Assembly (NCBI RefSeq): GCF_014635665.1
Contig: NZ_BMDG01000001.1
Location: 186,001-250,000 of the forward strand
Source of the DNA: Isoptericola cucumis
GTDB lineage: Bacteria; Actinomycetota; Actinomycetes; Actinomycetales; Cellulomonadaceae
Length of the DNA stretch: 64,000 nucleotides
Direction: 5' to 3'
Below, one piece after another: positions 44,126-53,104 of this stretch. The position numbers and the translations under genes are program-made. The notes beneath the pieces were generated by a model. The model made no database searches. It saw only the letters and a program-made list of their open reading frames with translations, and had not been told where the DNA came from. How positions within the stretch are numbered: position 1 is the first letter of the stretch; every line of letters starts with the position of its first letter.

Positions 44126-45556
44126 GTGCGCCTTCCCGTGTGGCGCCGCCCGGTCCTGCACCGGTCACCGGCCTCCGACCACGCCTCACCAGCCAGCCTG
44201 CGCCGTCGTCCGGCTCAGCTGATCACCCTCGGCTTCCTCGCAACCATCGCCGTCGGCACGGGGCTGCTCAGCCTGCCGATCAGCGCCACGGGCCGGAACG
44301 CGAGCTTCGTCGAGGCGCTGTTCACCGCGACGTCCGCGACGTGCGTGACCGGGCTCGGCGTCGTCAACACGGAGACGTTCTGGACCCCGTTCGGGCAGGC
44401 CGTGATCCTGGTGCTCATCCAGGTCGGCGGCTTCGGGGTGATGACGGTCGCCTCGCTGCTGGGCCTGGTGCTCTCCCGCCGTCTGGGGCTGAGCACGCGG
44501 CTCGTCGCCGCGGAGTCCACCCGGTCGGTCAGCCTGGGCGACGTGCGCCAGGTCCTGCTCGGCGTGCTGCGGTTCACGGTCGTCGCGGAGCTGGCGGTCG
44601 CGCTCGTCCTGGCGGTGCGGTTCATGGTGTCGTACGGCGAGAGCGTGGGCCACGCGCTGTGGTCGGGCCTCTTCCACGCGGTGTCGGCGTTCAACAACGC
44701 CGGGTTCTCGCTCTACGGCGACTCCCTGATCCGGTTCGTCACCGACCCGTGGGTGTGCCTGCCGCTCAGCGCCGCCGTCGTGGTGGGCGGCATCGGGTTC
44801 CCCGTGCTGCTGGAGCTGTGGCGACTGCGCGGCACCCGGCGCGTGCCCGGCGGCGGGGCGGACCTGTGGCACCTGTCGCGGTGGAGCGTCCACTCCCGCC
44901 TCACCGTCGGGACCACGGCCGTGCTGCTCGTGGTGGGCACTGCCTTCTTCCTCGCGGCGGAGTGGCGCAACCCCGGCACGTTCGGTCCCCTCGACCCGGC
45001 GGGGAAGGTGCTCGCCGCCGTCACGCAGTCGGTCATGCCCCGCACCGCGGGCTTCAACTCGATCGACACGTCGCAGCTCAACAACGGCACGTGGTTCTTC
45101 ACCGACATGCTGATGTTCGTCGGCGGCGGGTCGGCGGGCACCGCGGGCGGCGTCAAGGTCGCCACGTTCGCCGTGCTGGCGTTCGTCATCTGGTCCGAGC
45201 TGCGGGGCGATCCCGACGTCGTCGTCTTCGACCGCCGGCTGTCGCGCAGCACCCAGCGCCGGGCCCTCACGGTCGCGCTCGTCGGCGTCGCCGCCGTCGT
45301 GGTGCCGACGCTCGCCATCACCCTCTCGACGCACGTCTTCACCCTGGACCAGGTGCTGTTCGAGGTGGTCTCCGCGTTCAGCACCACCGGCCTGTCGACG
45401 GGGATCACGGCCGACATGCAGCCGTGGCACCAGCTCGTGCTGGTCGTGCTGATGTTCCTCGGCCGGCTCGGGCCGATCACGCTGGGCACCGGGCTCGCGC
45501 TGCGCGACCGGCAGCGGCTGTACCGGAAGCCCGAGTCCTCCGTCGTCATCGGTTGA
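44126..45556 (+). CDS. TrkH/KtrB-family potassium channel subunit
   Basis: 476 residues. Four pore loops are visible: TATSATCVTGLGV, HAVSAFNNAGFS, SVMPRTAGFNSI and EVVSAFSTTGLSTG. They form a pseudo-fourfold K+ filter, each centred on a glycine. Length (about 450-480) and sequence fit KtrB more than TrkH. KtrB needs a cytoplasmic RCK partner (KtrA) for gating; none is adjacent, so it must be elsewhere. The GTG at 44126 is chosen; another GTG lies four codons in. A short 5-bp hairpin (44107-44122) lies just before the start. The stop codon sits within a 26-bp sequence repeated downstream. Confidence 0.9.
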   Translation: MRLPVWRRPVLHRSPASDHASPASLRRRPAQLITLGFLATIAVGTGLLSLPISATGRNASFVEALFTATSATCVTGLGVVNTETFWTPFGQAVILVLIQVGGFGVMTVASLLGLVLSRRLGLSTRLVAAESTRSVSLGDVRQVLLGVLRFTVVAELAVALVLAVRFMVSYGESVGHALWSGLFHAVSAFNNAGFSLYGDSLIRFVTDPWVCLPLSAAVVVGGIGFPVLLELWRLRGTRRVPGGGADLWHLSRWSVHSRLTVGTTAVLLVVGTAFFLAAEWRNPGTFGPLDPAGKVLAAVTQSVMPRTAGFNSIDTSQLNNGTWFFTDMLMFVGGGSAGTAGGVKVATFAVLAFVIWSELRGDPDVVVFDRRLSRSTQRRALTVALVGVAAVVVPTLAITLSTHVFTLDQVLFEVVSAFSTTGLSTGITADMQPWHQLVLVVLMFLGRLGPITLGTGLALRDRQRLYRKPESSVVIG

Positions 45557-45661
45557 GGCGGAGGTGCAGCGCAGGTGGGGGCCGAGGGACGAGGCACCCG
45601 CCCGCAGCGGAACCGCAGACTCCACCGACGACCAGCATCGGTTGAGGCGGAGGTGCAGCGC
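45547..45661. repeat. 26-bp direct repeat at the 3' end of the potassium channel gene
   Basis: The sequence CATCGGTTGAGGCGGAGGTG (first 20 bases) begins at 45547, covering the last codons and TGA of the channel gene, and recurs exactly at 45636. The 63 bases between the copies contain no gene. Confidence 0.9.
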
Positions 45662-45697
45662 GACGAGCCCCGCCGGAGTGCCCGGCGGGGCTCGTCG
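45661..45697. terminator. Terminator hairpin between potassium channel and S1 protease
   Basis: Perfect 16-bp stem (45661-45676 with 45682-45697) around a 5-base loop, core GAGCCCCGCCGG. It serves two convergent genes. Confidence 0.85.
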
Positions 45698-45716
45698 GTC
45701 GTGCGCGGTGCGGCCG

Positions 45717-46877
45717 TCAGCTGGTGACGAGGGTGAGCCCGTAGGCGTCGAGGATCTCGTTCACGGGCTGGAAGAACGTCTGCCCGCCGCTGGTGCAGTC
45801 GCCGGAGCCGCCGGACGTCACGCCCTGGGCCTGGTCGCCGGCGAGCAGGGAGCCGCCGGAGTCGCCCGGCTCCGCGCACACGTCGGTGCCGATGAGACCG
45901 TCGACGGTGCCCTCGGCGTACGAGACGGAGACATCGAGCGCCTCGATCGTGCCGCAGTGCCAGCCCGTGGTGGAGCCGGAGCGGCACACCTGCGCGCCCA
46001 CCGACGCGGGCGTGGAGCCCGCCACCGCGACCTGGCCGCCGGCGTAGTCGTTCACCGCGCCGACCGGCGTGCTGCCGAGGCCCACCTCGACGTGGGCGTA
46101 GTCGTCGCCGGGGAAGCTGGAGCCGGTGAAGGTGCCCGTGGGCTCGGTCGTCGTCTCCCCGGCGGAGCCGCAGTGCCCCGCCGTGATGAAGCCGTCGGTC
46201 ACGGCGAACCCGACCGAGCAGCGGGCGCCCGAGCCGGTGTAGTACGCGTTCCCGCCGACGACGTCGTCGAGCACCCGCGGCCGTTCGGCGGTCGTCGTGA
46301 CGGTCACGGCGGCGTCCGGGACACCGGCGTCGGCCAGCGCGGCGCGCGCGTCGGCGGCGCCGCCGTCGAGCACCTCCACCACCAGCGAGTTGTCGGTGAC
46401 GTCCACGTGCCAGCCCGTGACGTCGCCCGGGGCGGCCGTCGCGTCGGCCGTCGACTCCGCCGTCGACTCGGCAAGGTCGGCGGCCCAGCCGTCGAGCTGG
46501 TCCAGCGAGTACCGGGCGTCGACGACGTGACCGCCCGCCGCGCGGACCGCGGCGGCGTGCGCGGCGTCCGTCGTCGCCACGTAGAGGCGGTCCCGCTCGG
46601 GGTCCAGCCACGAGCCGGCGAACTCGTCGCCGAGCCTCTTCGCCAGCTCGTCCTGGGTCTCGGCCGCGGTGTGCTGGTACTCGAGGCGCTGCACCGCGCG
46701 CTCGGGCTCCACGCCGAGGTCGTCCTCCATGGCCTGCAGGAGAGCGGCCGGATATCGGTCCGCCCCCGCGACGTCGTCGTCGGGGGACGGACCGGCGGCC
46801 TGTGCCGTCACCGCGGTCGCCGAGAGCGTGAGCCCGGCGGCCGTGGCGGCCAGCGCCCTGAAGGTCGTTCGTCTCAT
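45717..46877 (-). CDS. Secreted S1 serine protease with propeptide (streptogrisin/alpha-lytic type)
   Basis: 386 residues: a signal peptide (to about residue 27), an alpha-lytic-protease-type prodomain (about 35-195) that folds the protease, then a mature chymotrypsin-like domain of about 190. The triad is His235 (TAGHCG), Asp259 (DDYAHVEV) and Ser340 (PGDSGGS). Disulfides are likely from ARCSVGF/AGHCG and further Cys pairs. The start has AAGGAAAG upstream. Extracellular, degrades proteins. It lies next to a hairpin shared with the potassium-channel gene. Confidence 0.95.
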   Translation of the reverse strand: MRRTTFRALAATAAGLTLSATAVTAQAAGPSPDDDVAGADRYPAALLQAMEDDLGVEPERAVQRLEYQHTAAETQDELAKRLGDEFAGSWLDPERDRLYVATTDAAHAAAVRAAGGHVVDARYSLDQLDGWAADLAESTAESTADATAAPGDVTGWHVDVTDNSLVVEVLDGGAADARAALADAGVPDAAVTVTTTAERPRVLDDVVGGNAYYTGSGARCSVGFAVTDGFITAGHCGSAGETTTEPTGTFTGSSFPGDDYAHVEVGLGSTPVGAVNDYAGGQVAVAGSTPASVGAQVCRSGSTTGWHCGTIEALDVSVSYAEGTVDGLIGTDVCAEPGDSGGSLLAGDQAQGVTSGGSGDCTSGGQTFFQPVNEILDAYGLTLVTS

Positions 46878-46993
46878 CGGAGCTTTCCTTCCGTCAGGTC
46901 CGGACGGTTGCCCGGCGCATCTCACGGTAAGGGTGCATCCAGGAGTCGGCCAGGCCTTCTCCGGCGAACGACCATCACCCGCAGGTCAGCGGG

Positions 46994-47503
46994 TCAGCAG
47001 TTCTCCGCGGTGTAGGTGCTGATCGCCTGCGCGGACTCCTGGAACGACTGGTCGCTCAGGGTGGACATGGCCTCCGAGACCTTCGTCATGGCCTCGCTGT
47101 CCGAGGGGTCGTCGACGACGGCGCCGAGGCTGTCGGTCACCTCGCGGAAGGACGACGACAGCGCGTCCCAGTCGTCGGCGATCTCCGCCGGCGGCTGGTC
47201 GACGGCCTCGAGCGTGCCGGTGAGCTCCTCGAGCTTGTCCATGGTGGCCTGCAGGTCGCTCGGGTCGACGTCGCCCATGGCGGTCGACATGTCGGTCAGC
47301 ACCTCGGTGGCGCCGCAGACGTCGTCGCCGCCCGCCTCGGCCTCGGCCTGGGGCGACTCCTCGGTGGCCGCGCCGCCCTCCGCGGAGCCCTCCGAGGTCG
47401 AGCCGCCCTCGTCCGAGCCGCCACCGCAGGCGGCGAGGGCGAAGGCCAGGAGCGCGCTCGTCGTGACGGCGGCGGTGCGGGTGATGGTCTGTCGGTTTCG
47501 CAT
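46994..47503 (-). CDS. Exported two-cysteine protein A (lipoprotein)
   Basis: 169 residues with a lipobox LAACGG (about 27-32), an acidic Ser/Gly/Ala linker, then a helical domain of about 100 residues bounded by two cysteines (DDVCGATEV and STYTAENC at the C-terminus). Alignment by eye shows it is related to two further genes at 50103 and 50776. Shared elements are a mid-domain Trp after a P-x-E-(I/V) (PAEIADDWDAL) and a C-terminal (Y)xxxxC. Function unknown. ATG 47503 gives a typical signal sequence. Confidence 0.75.
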   Translation of the reverse strand: MRNRQTITRTAAVTTSALLAFALAACGGGSDEGGSTSEGSAEGGAATEESPQAEAEAGGDDVCGATEVLTDMSTAMGDVDPSDLQATMDKLEELTGTLEAVDQPPAEIADDWDALSSSFREVTDSLGAVVDDPSDSEAMTKVSEAMSTLSDQSFQESAQAISTYTAENC

Positions 47504-47666
47504 GGGGACATCGTCCACGACTCGCCCGCCCGGCGCCCCACGTGCCCACGGGGAGATCTCCCCGAGTGACGAGGGTCACGGTGGCGCGGCGCGTGGCACA
47601 CTCGTCGCGGGCTCGCCCCGGCCGTCGGGGCCGGCCTGACCGGGCACGACAAGGAGGAACGCACCG

Positions 47667-48425
47667 ATGGCCGAGCGCGTCACGTTCACCAGCAGCACCG
47701 GGCCGCGGCTCGCCGGCATCCTCGACCTGCCCGAGGGCGAGACCCGGGGCTGGGGCCTGTTCGCGCACGGGTTCACGCTCGGCAAGGACTCCCCCGCGGC
47801 GGCGCGCATCTGCAAGCAGCTCGCGGCCGAGGGCATCGGGATGCTCCGCTTCGACAACCTCGGGCTGGGCGACTCCGAGGGCGACTGGGGCGACGGGTCG
47901 TTCACCGTCAAGGTGGCGGACACCGTGCTCGCCGCCCGGTTCATGGCGCAGCGCGGCACGCCGGTCGACCTGCTCGTCGGCCACTCGTGGGGCGGGGCGG
48001 CCGCCATCGCCGCCGCGCCCGAGGCCGGCGTGCGCGCCGTCGTGTCGGTCTGCGCGCCGTTCGACCCGAGCCACGCCGAGAACCAGTACGACGACCTGGT
48101 CGACCAGGTCCTGGCCGAGGGCGTCGCCGAGTGGCGGGTGGGCGACAAGCGGCTCAACCTCAAGCGCGGGATGGTCGAGGACGTGCGCGAGGCGGACCTC
48201 GACAACACGATCGGCGACCTGGGCCTGCCGCTGCTGGTCATGCACTCGCCCACCGACACGGTGGTCGGCATCGAGAACGCCAGCCAGATCTTCGCCGCCG
48301 CCCGGCACCCGCGCAGCTTCGTGTCGCTCGAGGGGTCGGACCACCTGCTGACCGCGCCCGGCCAGGCCCGGCGCGCCGCCCGCATCGTCAGCGCCTGGGC
48401 GGACCCCTACCTCGGCGCCGGCTGA
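47667..48425 (+). CDS. Alpha/beta hydrolase
   Basis: 252 residues. Oxyanion/HG motif LFAHGFTLGKDS, nucleophile elbow GHSWGG (Ser), Asp in HSPTDTVVG and His in EGSDHLLTAP. The sequence resembles the hydrolases that in other bacteria are fused to or adjacent to OsmC-like proteins, but no OsmC is present here. Substrate unknown. AAGGAGG 8 bases upstream sets the start. Confidence 0.9.
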   Translation: MAERVTFTSSTGPRLAGILDLPEGETRGWGLFAHGFTLGKDSPAAARICKQLAAEGIGMLRFDNLGLGDSEGDWGDGSFTVKVADTVLAARFMAQRGTPVDLLVGHSWGGAAAIAAAPEAGVRAVVSVCAPFDPSHAENQYDDLVDQVLAEGVAEWRVGDKRLNLKRGMVEDVREADLDNTIGDLGLPLLVMHSPTDTVVGIENASQIFAAARHPRSFVSLEGSDHLLTAPGQARRAARIVSAWADPYLGAG

Positions 48426-48450
48426 GCCCTGCTCGGGCGGCAGCCGGAGC

Positions 48451-50106
48451 TCAGGCGGCGGGCCGCAGGAACCCGTCGCGCACGAGGCCCCGCACCGCGG
48501 GCAGCAGCTCCGCCCGCAGGTCCTCGGCCGCGACGTCGAGCAGGGCCGCGATGGCCCCGACGATCTGCCCGACGGCGAGCTCGCCGTCGCAGACGCCGAC
48601 GAACGCCGCCAGCCCGGTGGAGGCGTGCACGCCACGCCCCAGCCCGTCGCCCTGGCGGACCACGACGACGTTCGGGTCGGTGGCACCCGGGGTGAGGTAG
48701 CGCTCCTCGGTGACGTCGTCGGCGACGACCAGGCGCGCCCCCGCGAGGGCGTCGTCGTCGCGCGCGGCGAGCCAGTCGTGCGCCGCGAGCGAGGCGGCCA
48801 GGTGGCCCCCGAGCGGCTGACGCACCGAGCCGGTGTGCTCCTCCAGGCGCCGCAGCGTCGGACGGGCCCCCGCGCCCGGGCCGGTGTCGCCGGCCGGGCG
48901 CCGCAGCGTCACGATGCCGAAGCCCACGGCCTCGACGCCGCGCGCGGCGAAGTCGTCCAGCCACGCGCCGTACGCCGCCGCCCACGGGCCGGGCTCGCGC
49001 TCGGGGGTGGTGCCGCCGTCGCGGATCCACGTCTCGGCGTACTCCGCCGGGTCCAGGACCTCGCGCTGGATCACCCAGCCGTCCAGCCCGGCGGCGTCGA
49101 GCCACGCCCCCACCCGCTCGGTCCACGGCTCGCCGCGGCGGTGCTCCCAGTTGCCGAGCAGCTGCGCCACCCCGCCGGGGGCGAGCACCTGGCCGACGCC
49201 GGTGACGAGGTCGCGCACCAGGTCGTCGCCGGACCGCCCGCCGTCGCGGTACTCGTAGTCGCCGAGCGCGTCGGCGACCGCACGCCCGGCGGCCCCCGCG
49301 TGCGGCGTGATGACGAACGGCGGGTTGGAGACGACGAGGTCGAAGCTCTCCTGCGCGACCGGTTCCAGCATCGACCCGTGGCGCAGCTCGACGTCGGCCG
49401 TCCCCCCGTCGGGTGCCTGGTTCAGCGCGACGTTGAACCGCGCGAAGCCCAGGGCACGCCGGGAGATGTCGGTGGCCACGACCTGGCGCGAGTGCCGGGC
49501 GGCGTGCAGCGCCTGGATGCCGCAGCCCGTGCCGAGGTCGAGCACGCGGCCGACCCGGTCGCGGACCGTCACCTGCGCGAGGGTGGTCGACGCGCCGCCC
49601 GTGCCGAGCACGTGGTCGGCGGCCAGCCGGCCGCCCGTGGCCAGCTCCCCCAGGTCGCTGGCCAGCCACCACGCCACCTGCCCGCCGGCGTCCTCGGCGG
49701 CGTAGGGGCGCAGGTCGACGACCGCGCGGACGGCGTCGCCCGCGCCCGCACCGGCCGCGCGCACCAGCCCGAGCCGCTCCGCGCCGTCGGCCCCCACCCC
49801 GCGCAGCGCGCGGTCGAGGTCGGCGCGCAGCACCTCGTCGCCGAGGACGAAGAGCTGGGTCAGCGCAGCTCGCGGGTCGTGCGACGCCCCCGCCAGGACC
49901 CGAAGGGCGGCCACCGGCTGCTCGCGGTCCAGCGCGCCCGACGCGACGTCGCCCAGCAGGTCCCGGACGCCGTCGACGGTGTACCCGGCGGCGTCGAGGT
50001 CGGTGCGCAGCCCGGCGACGAGCCGGTCGCCGGTGGCGCTGTCGGTGCTGCCGGTGCTGCCGGGACCGGCGAGGGCCGAGGCGCCCGGCGGCGGGGCGTC
50101 GCTCAC
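48451..50106 (-). CDS. SAM-dependent methyltransferase (NPPF type) with flanking domains
   Basis: 551 residues. The N-terminal third is helical. The central SAM-binding domain has VLDLGTGCGIQALHAARHS (motif I) and VVSNPPFVI (catalytic NPPF motif of N-methyltransferases acting on amides or adenines). The remaining 200 residues resemble a C-terminal domain found only in actinobacterial homologues. Its target may be ribosomal RNA or protein; not determined. GTG 50106 overlaps the stop of the exported protein B gene (GTGA), giving translational coupling. Confidence 0.88.
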   Translation of the reverse strand: MSDAPPPGASALAGPGSTGSTDSATGDRLVAGLRTDLDAAGYTVDGVRDLLGDVASGALDREQPVAALRVLAGASHDPRAALTQLFVLGDEVLRADLDRALRGVGADGAERLGLVRAAGAGAGDAVRAVVDLRPYAAEDAGGQVAWWLASDLGELATGGRLAADHVLGTGGASTTLAQVTVRDRVGRVLDLGTGCGIQALHAARHSRQVVATDISRRALGFARFNVALNQAPDGGTADVELRHGSMLEPVAQESFDLVVSNPPFVITPHAGAAGRAVADALGDYEYRDGGRSGDDLVRDLVTGVGQVLAPGGVAQLLGNWEHRRGEPWTERVGAWLDAAGLDGWVIQREVLDPAEYAETWIRDGGTTPEREPGPWAAAYGAWLDDFAARGVEAVGFGIVTLRRPAGDTGPGAGARPTLRRLEEHTGSVRQPLGGHLAASLAAHDWLAARDDDALAGARLVVADDVTEERYLTPGATDPNVVVVRQGDGLGRGVHASTGLAAFVGVCDGELAVGQIVGAIAALLDVAAEDLRAELLPAVRGLVRDGFLRPAA

Positions 50107-50723
50107 CGGTCGGTGCACGTGGCCGCGAGGTAGTCGGTGACCTCCTGGGCGGCGGTCGTGGCGCGCTCCGTGTCGTCCGCGCTGATCGTCTCCGCCATCG
50201 CCGTGCTGACCGCGTCGGCGTCGTCCTCGTCGACGTCCTCGAACGCCTCGACCGCGTCGCCCAGGTAGCCCGCCATGGCCGACCAGGCCGACGAGATCTC
50301 CGCGGTCGGCTCAGCCGACGTCACGGCCTGGTACCCCGAGCGGAAGCTCTCCACCAGCGCGCGCGGGTGCTCCGGGCTCAGGTCGACGAGCGCACGGTTG
50401 GTCGCGGCCCACGCCGCCTGCATCTCGGCGCAGGCCGCCGCGTCGGCGTCACCCTTCTCCGCCGGCGCGTCGTCCTTCGTCTCGCCCTCGGCCTGCTCCT
50501 GGCCTTTGTCCTCGCTCTTGTCCTTGTCCGCCGAGCGGGACGCCTCACCGTCCCCGCCCATCCGCAGGTCGGCGGGCACCGAGACCGCAGGCGCGGGCTC
50601 GGCGGCCGGCTCGGCACCGTCGCCGGCCGCCCCGCAACCGCCCGCCACGAGGACGACGGCGACCCCCGCCGTGGCGAGGACGGGGAGTCGGGAACGGGTG
50701 AGTCGGAGCCGGCGCATCCTCAT
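50103..50723 (-). CDS. Exported two-cysteine protein B (lipoprotein)
   Basis: 206 residues. Signal and lipobox VAGGC (about 23-27), then an acidic Lys/Glu/Asp linker (SADKDKSEDKGQEQAEGETK), then a domain starting at ACAEMQAAWAATNRAL and ending TDYLAATC. It shares the layout of proteins A and C: first Cys, Trp after PTAEISSAW, last Cys. The ribosome site GAGGTGG supports 50723. Its stop overlaps the methyltransferase start (GTGA), so the pair is translated together. Confidence 0.75.
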   Translation of the reverse strand: MRMRRLRLTRSRLPVLATAGVAVVLVAGGCGAAGDGAEPAAEPAPAVSVPADLRMGGDGEASRSADKDKSEDKGQEQAEGETKDDAPAEKGDADAAACAEMQAAWAATNRALVDLSPEHPRALVESFRSGYQAVTSAEPTAEISSAWSAMAGYLGDAVEAFEDVDEDDADAVSTAMAETISADDTERATTAAQEVTDYLAATCTDR

Positions 50724-50775
50724 ATGGTGAACCACCTCGCGCGCGAGGCGAAACCGCTCGCGGGCCCGCCGTGTC

Positions 50776-51399
50776 TCAGGACCCGCCGGCCGGATCGTCC
50801 TCGGCGCCGTCACCTGCGTCGTCACCCGCGTCGTCCGCCGCCCCGTCCGAGGACGCGCCGCAGTCGTCCCGCAGGTAGGTGGTGACGCGGTCGGACGCCG
50901 CCGACATCGCCGGCGTGTCCAGCGACTCGAGCGCTCCCGCCACGGCCCCGGGCACGTCGTCGTCCCCGTCGGCCTTCTCGACCGCCGTCGCCACGGTGCT
51001 CAGGTAGTCCAGCACCACCTGCCAGTCGGCGACGACCGGCTCCGGCGGGCGCACCGCCGCGAGCGCGTCGCGGGCGCGGGTGAAGCCGGTGCGCAGGGTG
51101 CGCGGCTGGTCGGCCGACATCGCGACCTGGGCCGTCGCCGCCCGCGACCACGCGACCTGGGCCTCCGCGCACGTCGCCGGCTCCACCGGCACGGCGGCCG
51201 ACGCCTCCCCCGAGGCCGCCGCCCCACCGGCGTCGCCCAGCACGCCGGAACCGAGCCCGACCGCGACGCCCAGCAGGAGCGACACCGCCCCGCTCGCCGC
51301 GAGAGGAGCCGGCCGGCTCCAGCCCGGCGGCAGGGGACGGCGCAGGCCGCGAGGGGCACGACGGCGCCGCTCGTCGCGTCGAGTCCTCGTCGTGCCCAT
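50776..51399 (-). CDS. Exported two-cysteine protein C
   Basis: 207 residues. It has an N-terminal basic stretch and one membrane helix (PLAASGAVSLLLGVAVGLGS), no lipobox, so it is probably signal-anchored. The exterior domain has CAEAQVAWSRAATAQ at its start and TTYLRDDC before an acidic tail (DGAADDAGDDAGDGAEDD). It is homologous to proteins A and B. It lies 52 bases upstream of gene B on the same strand and is likely co-transcribed with B and the methyltransferase. Confidence 0.72.
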   Translation of the reverse strand: MGTTRTRRDERRRRAPRGLRRPLPPGWSRPAPLAASGAVSLLLGVAVGLGSGVLGDAGGAAASGEASAAVPVEPATCAEAQVAWSRAATAQVAMSADQPRTLRTGFTRARDALAAVRPPEPVVADWQVVLDYLSTVATAVEKADGDDDVPGAVAGALESLDTPAMSAASDRVTTYLRDDCGASSDGAADDAGDDAGDGAEDDPAGGS

Positions 51400-51451
51400 G
51401 TCCGCGAAGGCTACCCGTTACCACGGACGACCGGGCGTCGCCTCCCGAGGC

Positions 51452-51486
51452 TTGACCCAGCGCCCGTGGTGGGCCAGATTGCGCAC
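51452..51486 (+). promoter_or_regulatory. Promoter for a leaderless DinB gene
   Basis: TTGACC (51452-51457), a 17-base spacer, CAGATT (51475-51480), then six bases to the GTG at 51487. This spacing puts transcription start at or beside the start codon, and there is no ribosome site, so a leaderless message is likely. Confidence 0.6.
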
Positions 51487-52029
51487 GTGACCCGAACCGC
51501 GCCCGACCAGTGGGTGGACCCTCAGCACGACCCTCGCGTGACCGGCGCCGACCCCGTCGGCGAGAAGGAGACCGTCTGGGAGTACCTCTGCCGGTACCGC
51601 ATGACGCTGGTGCTCAAGTGCGAGGGCCTCGACGCCTCGCAGATGGCGCGCCGCTCCGTGGCGCCGTCGACGCTCTCGCTGCTCGGCCTGGTGCGCCACC
51701 TCGCGAACGTCGAGCACCACTGGTTCCGGCGCGTGCTGCAGGGCTCCACGGAGCGCGGGCCGTTCGAGCTGCCCGGCTACCCCGACGTCGACTTCGACGG
51801 GGCGCTGCCCGACACCACGTGCGTCGAGGAGGCGTGGGACGCCTGGCACCGCGCCGTCGACGCCGCCGACGACTGGATGGTCGGCGAGAACCTCGACCGC
51901 GAGGTGCCGTTCGACGGCGGCACCGTCGAGGCGCGCGACGTGCTGCTGCACGTCACCGAGGAGTACGCGCGACACATGGGCCACGCCGACCTGCTGCGCG
52001 AGTGCATCGACGGCCGCACCGGCCTCTGA
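51487..52029 (+). CDS. DinB-family protein 1 (mycothiol transferase-like)
   Basis: 180 residues. The four-helix DinB fold is indicated by RHLANVEHHWFRRVLQG and EEYARHMGHADLLREC with metal-binding histidines. In mycothiol-producing actinobacteria such proteins act as thiol-dependent transferases. A second copy lies at 56931 with a closely similar core (CEGLDA-Q-ARRSV, PSTLSLLGLVRHLA). The GTG start has a matching leaderless promoter. Substrate unknown. Confidence 0.88.
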   Translation: MTRTAPDQWVDPQHDPRVTGADPVGEKETVWEYLCRYRMTLVLKCEGLDASQMARRSVAPSTLSLLGLVRHLANVEHHWFRRVLQGSTERGPFELPGYPDVDFDGALPDTTCVEEAWDAWHRAVDAADDWMVGENLDREVPFDGGTVEARDVLLHVTEEYARHMGHADLLRECIDGRTGL

Positions 52030-52074
52030 CCCCTCCCCGCGCCGGGAGGCGGGCCCGCCGGTAGCGTGCCGGGC

Positions 52075-53064
52075 ATGGTGCGCAGAGCGGTCACCGCGGT
52101 CCTGCTCGTCCTCGCGGTGCTGGTCACGGTCGTCACGATCCCGGCCCGCTACGTGGAGCACACCGTGCTCGACACGGAGGGGTACCTCGAGGTCGTGGGC
52201 CCGCTCGCGTCCGAGCCCGCGGTGCAGGAGGCGGTGTCCGCCGCCATCACCCGCGAGGTGACCGCGCAGATCGACGTGCAGGCCCTGGTCGACGACGCCC
52301 TGTCGAACGCCGCCGGGCGCGAGCGCGTGCCCGACGCCCTCACCCGCCTGTCCCCCGTCGTCGGGCCCGCGCTGGCCAACCAGGTGGACACGATGATCGC
52401 CCGTGCGGCCGACCGGCTCGTGCAGTCGCAGGCCTTCGTCACCCTGTGGATCAGCGCCAACGAGGTGGGGCACGGCACGGCGGCCCGCGTGCTGGAGGAC
52501 CGCAGCGGCGAGTACCTCGACATCGAGAACGGCGTCGTGTCGGTGCCGCTCGACCCGTTCGTCGAGGAGGTCCGCGACCGGCTCGTGGACCGCGGGCTCA
52601 CGATCGCCGAGCGGATCGAGCCGCAGGGACGCTCGATCACGCTGTTCGAGTCGGACGACCTCGCCGCCGTCTCGGACGGCGTCACCTGGCTCGACCGGCT
52701 CACGCCCTGGCTGCCCGTGATCGTGCTCGCGCTCGTCGCCGCAGCCGCCTGGGTCGCGGGCGCCGGGCGGCGGCTGCGCACCGTCGCCGTCGCCGCCGGG
52801 GTGATCGCGCTGGTCATGCTGGTGCTGCAGGCCGGCGTCCAGATCGGCAACACCCGCGCGCTCGACGCGCTCACCCTGCAGGACACGGGCATGGAGGCCG
52901 TGCGGCTCGCCCTCGACGCGTTCCTGACCCCGCTGCGCGGCGAGATCTGGCGCGTGTTCTGGGTGTCCGCGGTGGTGAGCGTCGTGTGCTTCGCCTGGCC
53001 GTGGGCGTGGCCGCGGGCGCGGCGGCTCGCGTCGTCGCGGCGCACCCCGGCACCGGCCGCCTGA
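52075..53064 (+). CDS. Hypothetical integral membrane protein
   Basis: 329 residues. N-terminal membrane helix (AVTAVLLVLAVLVTVVTIPA), a large extracytoplasmic region of about 180 residues with heptad-like helices (QEAVSAAITREVTAQIDVQA), and three C-terminal membrane helices (VIVLALVAAAAWVAGAG; LRTVAVAAGVIALVMLVL; FWVSAVVSVVCFAWPWAW). Such proteins recur in actinobacteria with no known role. ATG 52075 is used; a GTG three codons upstream is also possible. It follows the DinB gene by 45 bases on the same strand. Confidence 0.75.
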   Translation: MVRRAVTAVLLVLAVLVTVVTIPARYVEHTVLDTEGYLEVVGPLASEPAVQEAVSAAITREVTAQIDVQALVDDALSNAAGRERVPDALTRLSPVVGPALANQVDTMIARAADRLVQSQAFVTLWISANEVGHGTAARVLEDRSGEYLDIENGVVSVPLDPFVEEVRDRLVDRGLTIAERIEPQGRSITLFESDDLAAVSDGVTWLDRLTPWLPVIVLALVAAAAWVAGAGRRLRTVAVAAGVIALVMLVLQAGVQIGNTRALDALTLQDTGMEAVRLALDAFLTPLRGEIWRVFWVSAVVSVVCFAWPWAWPRARRLASSRRTPAPAA

Positions 53065-53104
53065 GGAGCCTGACGGGCGCAGGAGATCAGCCTCTCGACA
53101 CCGC

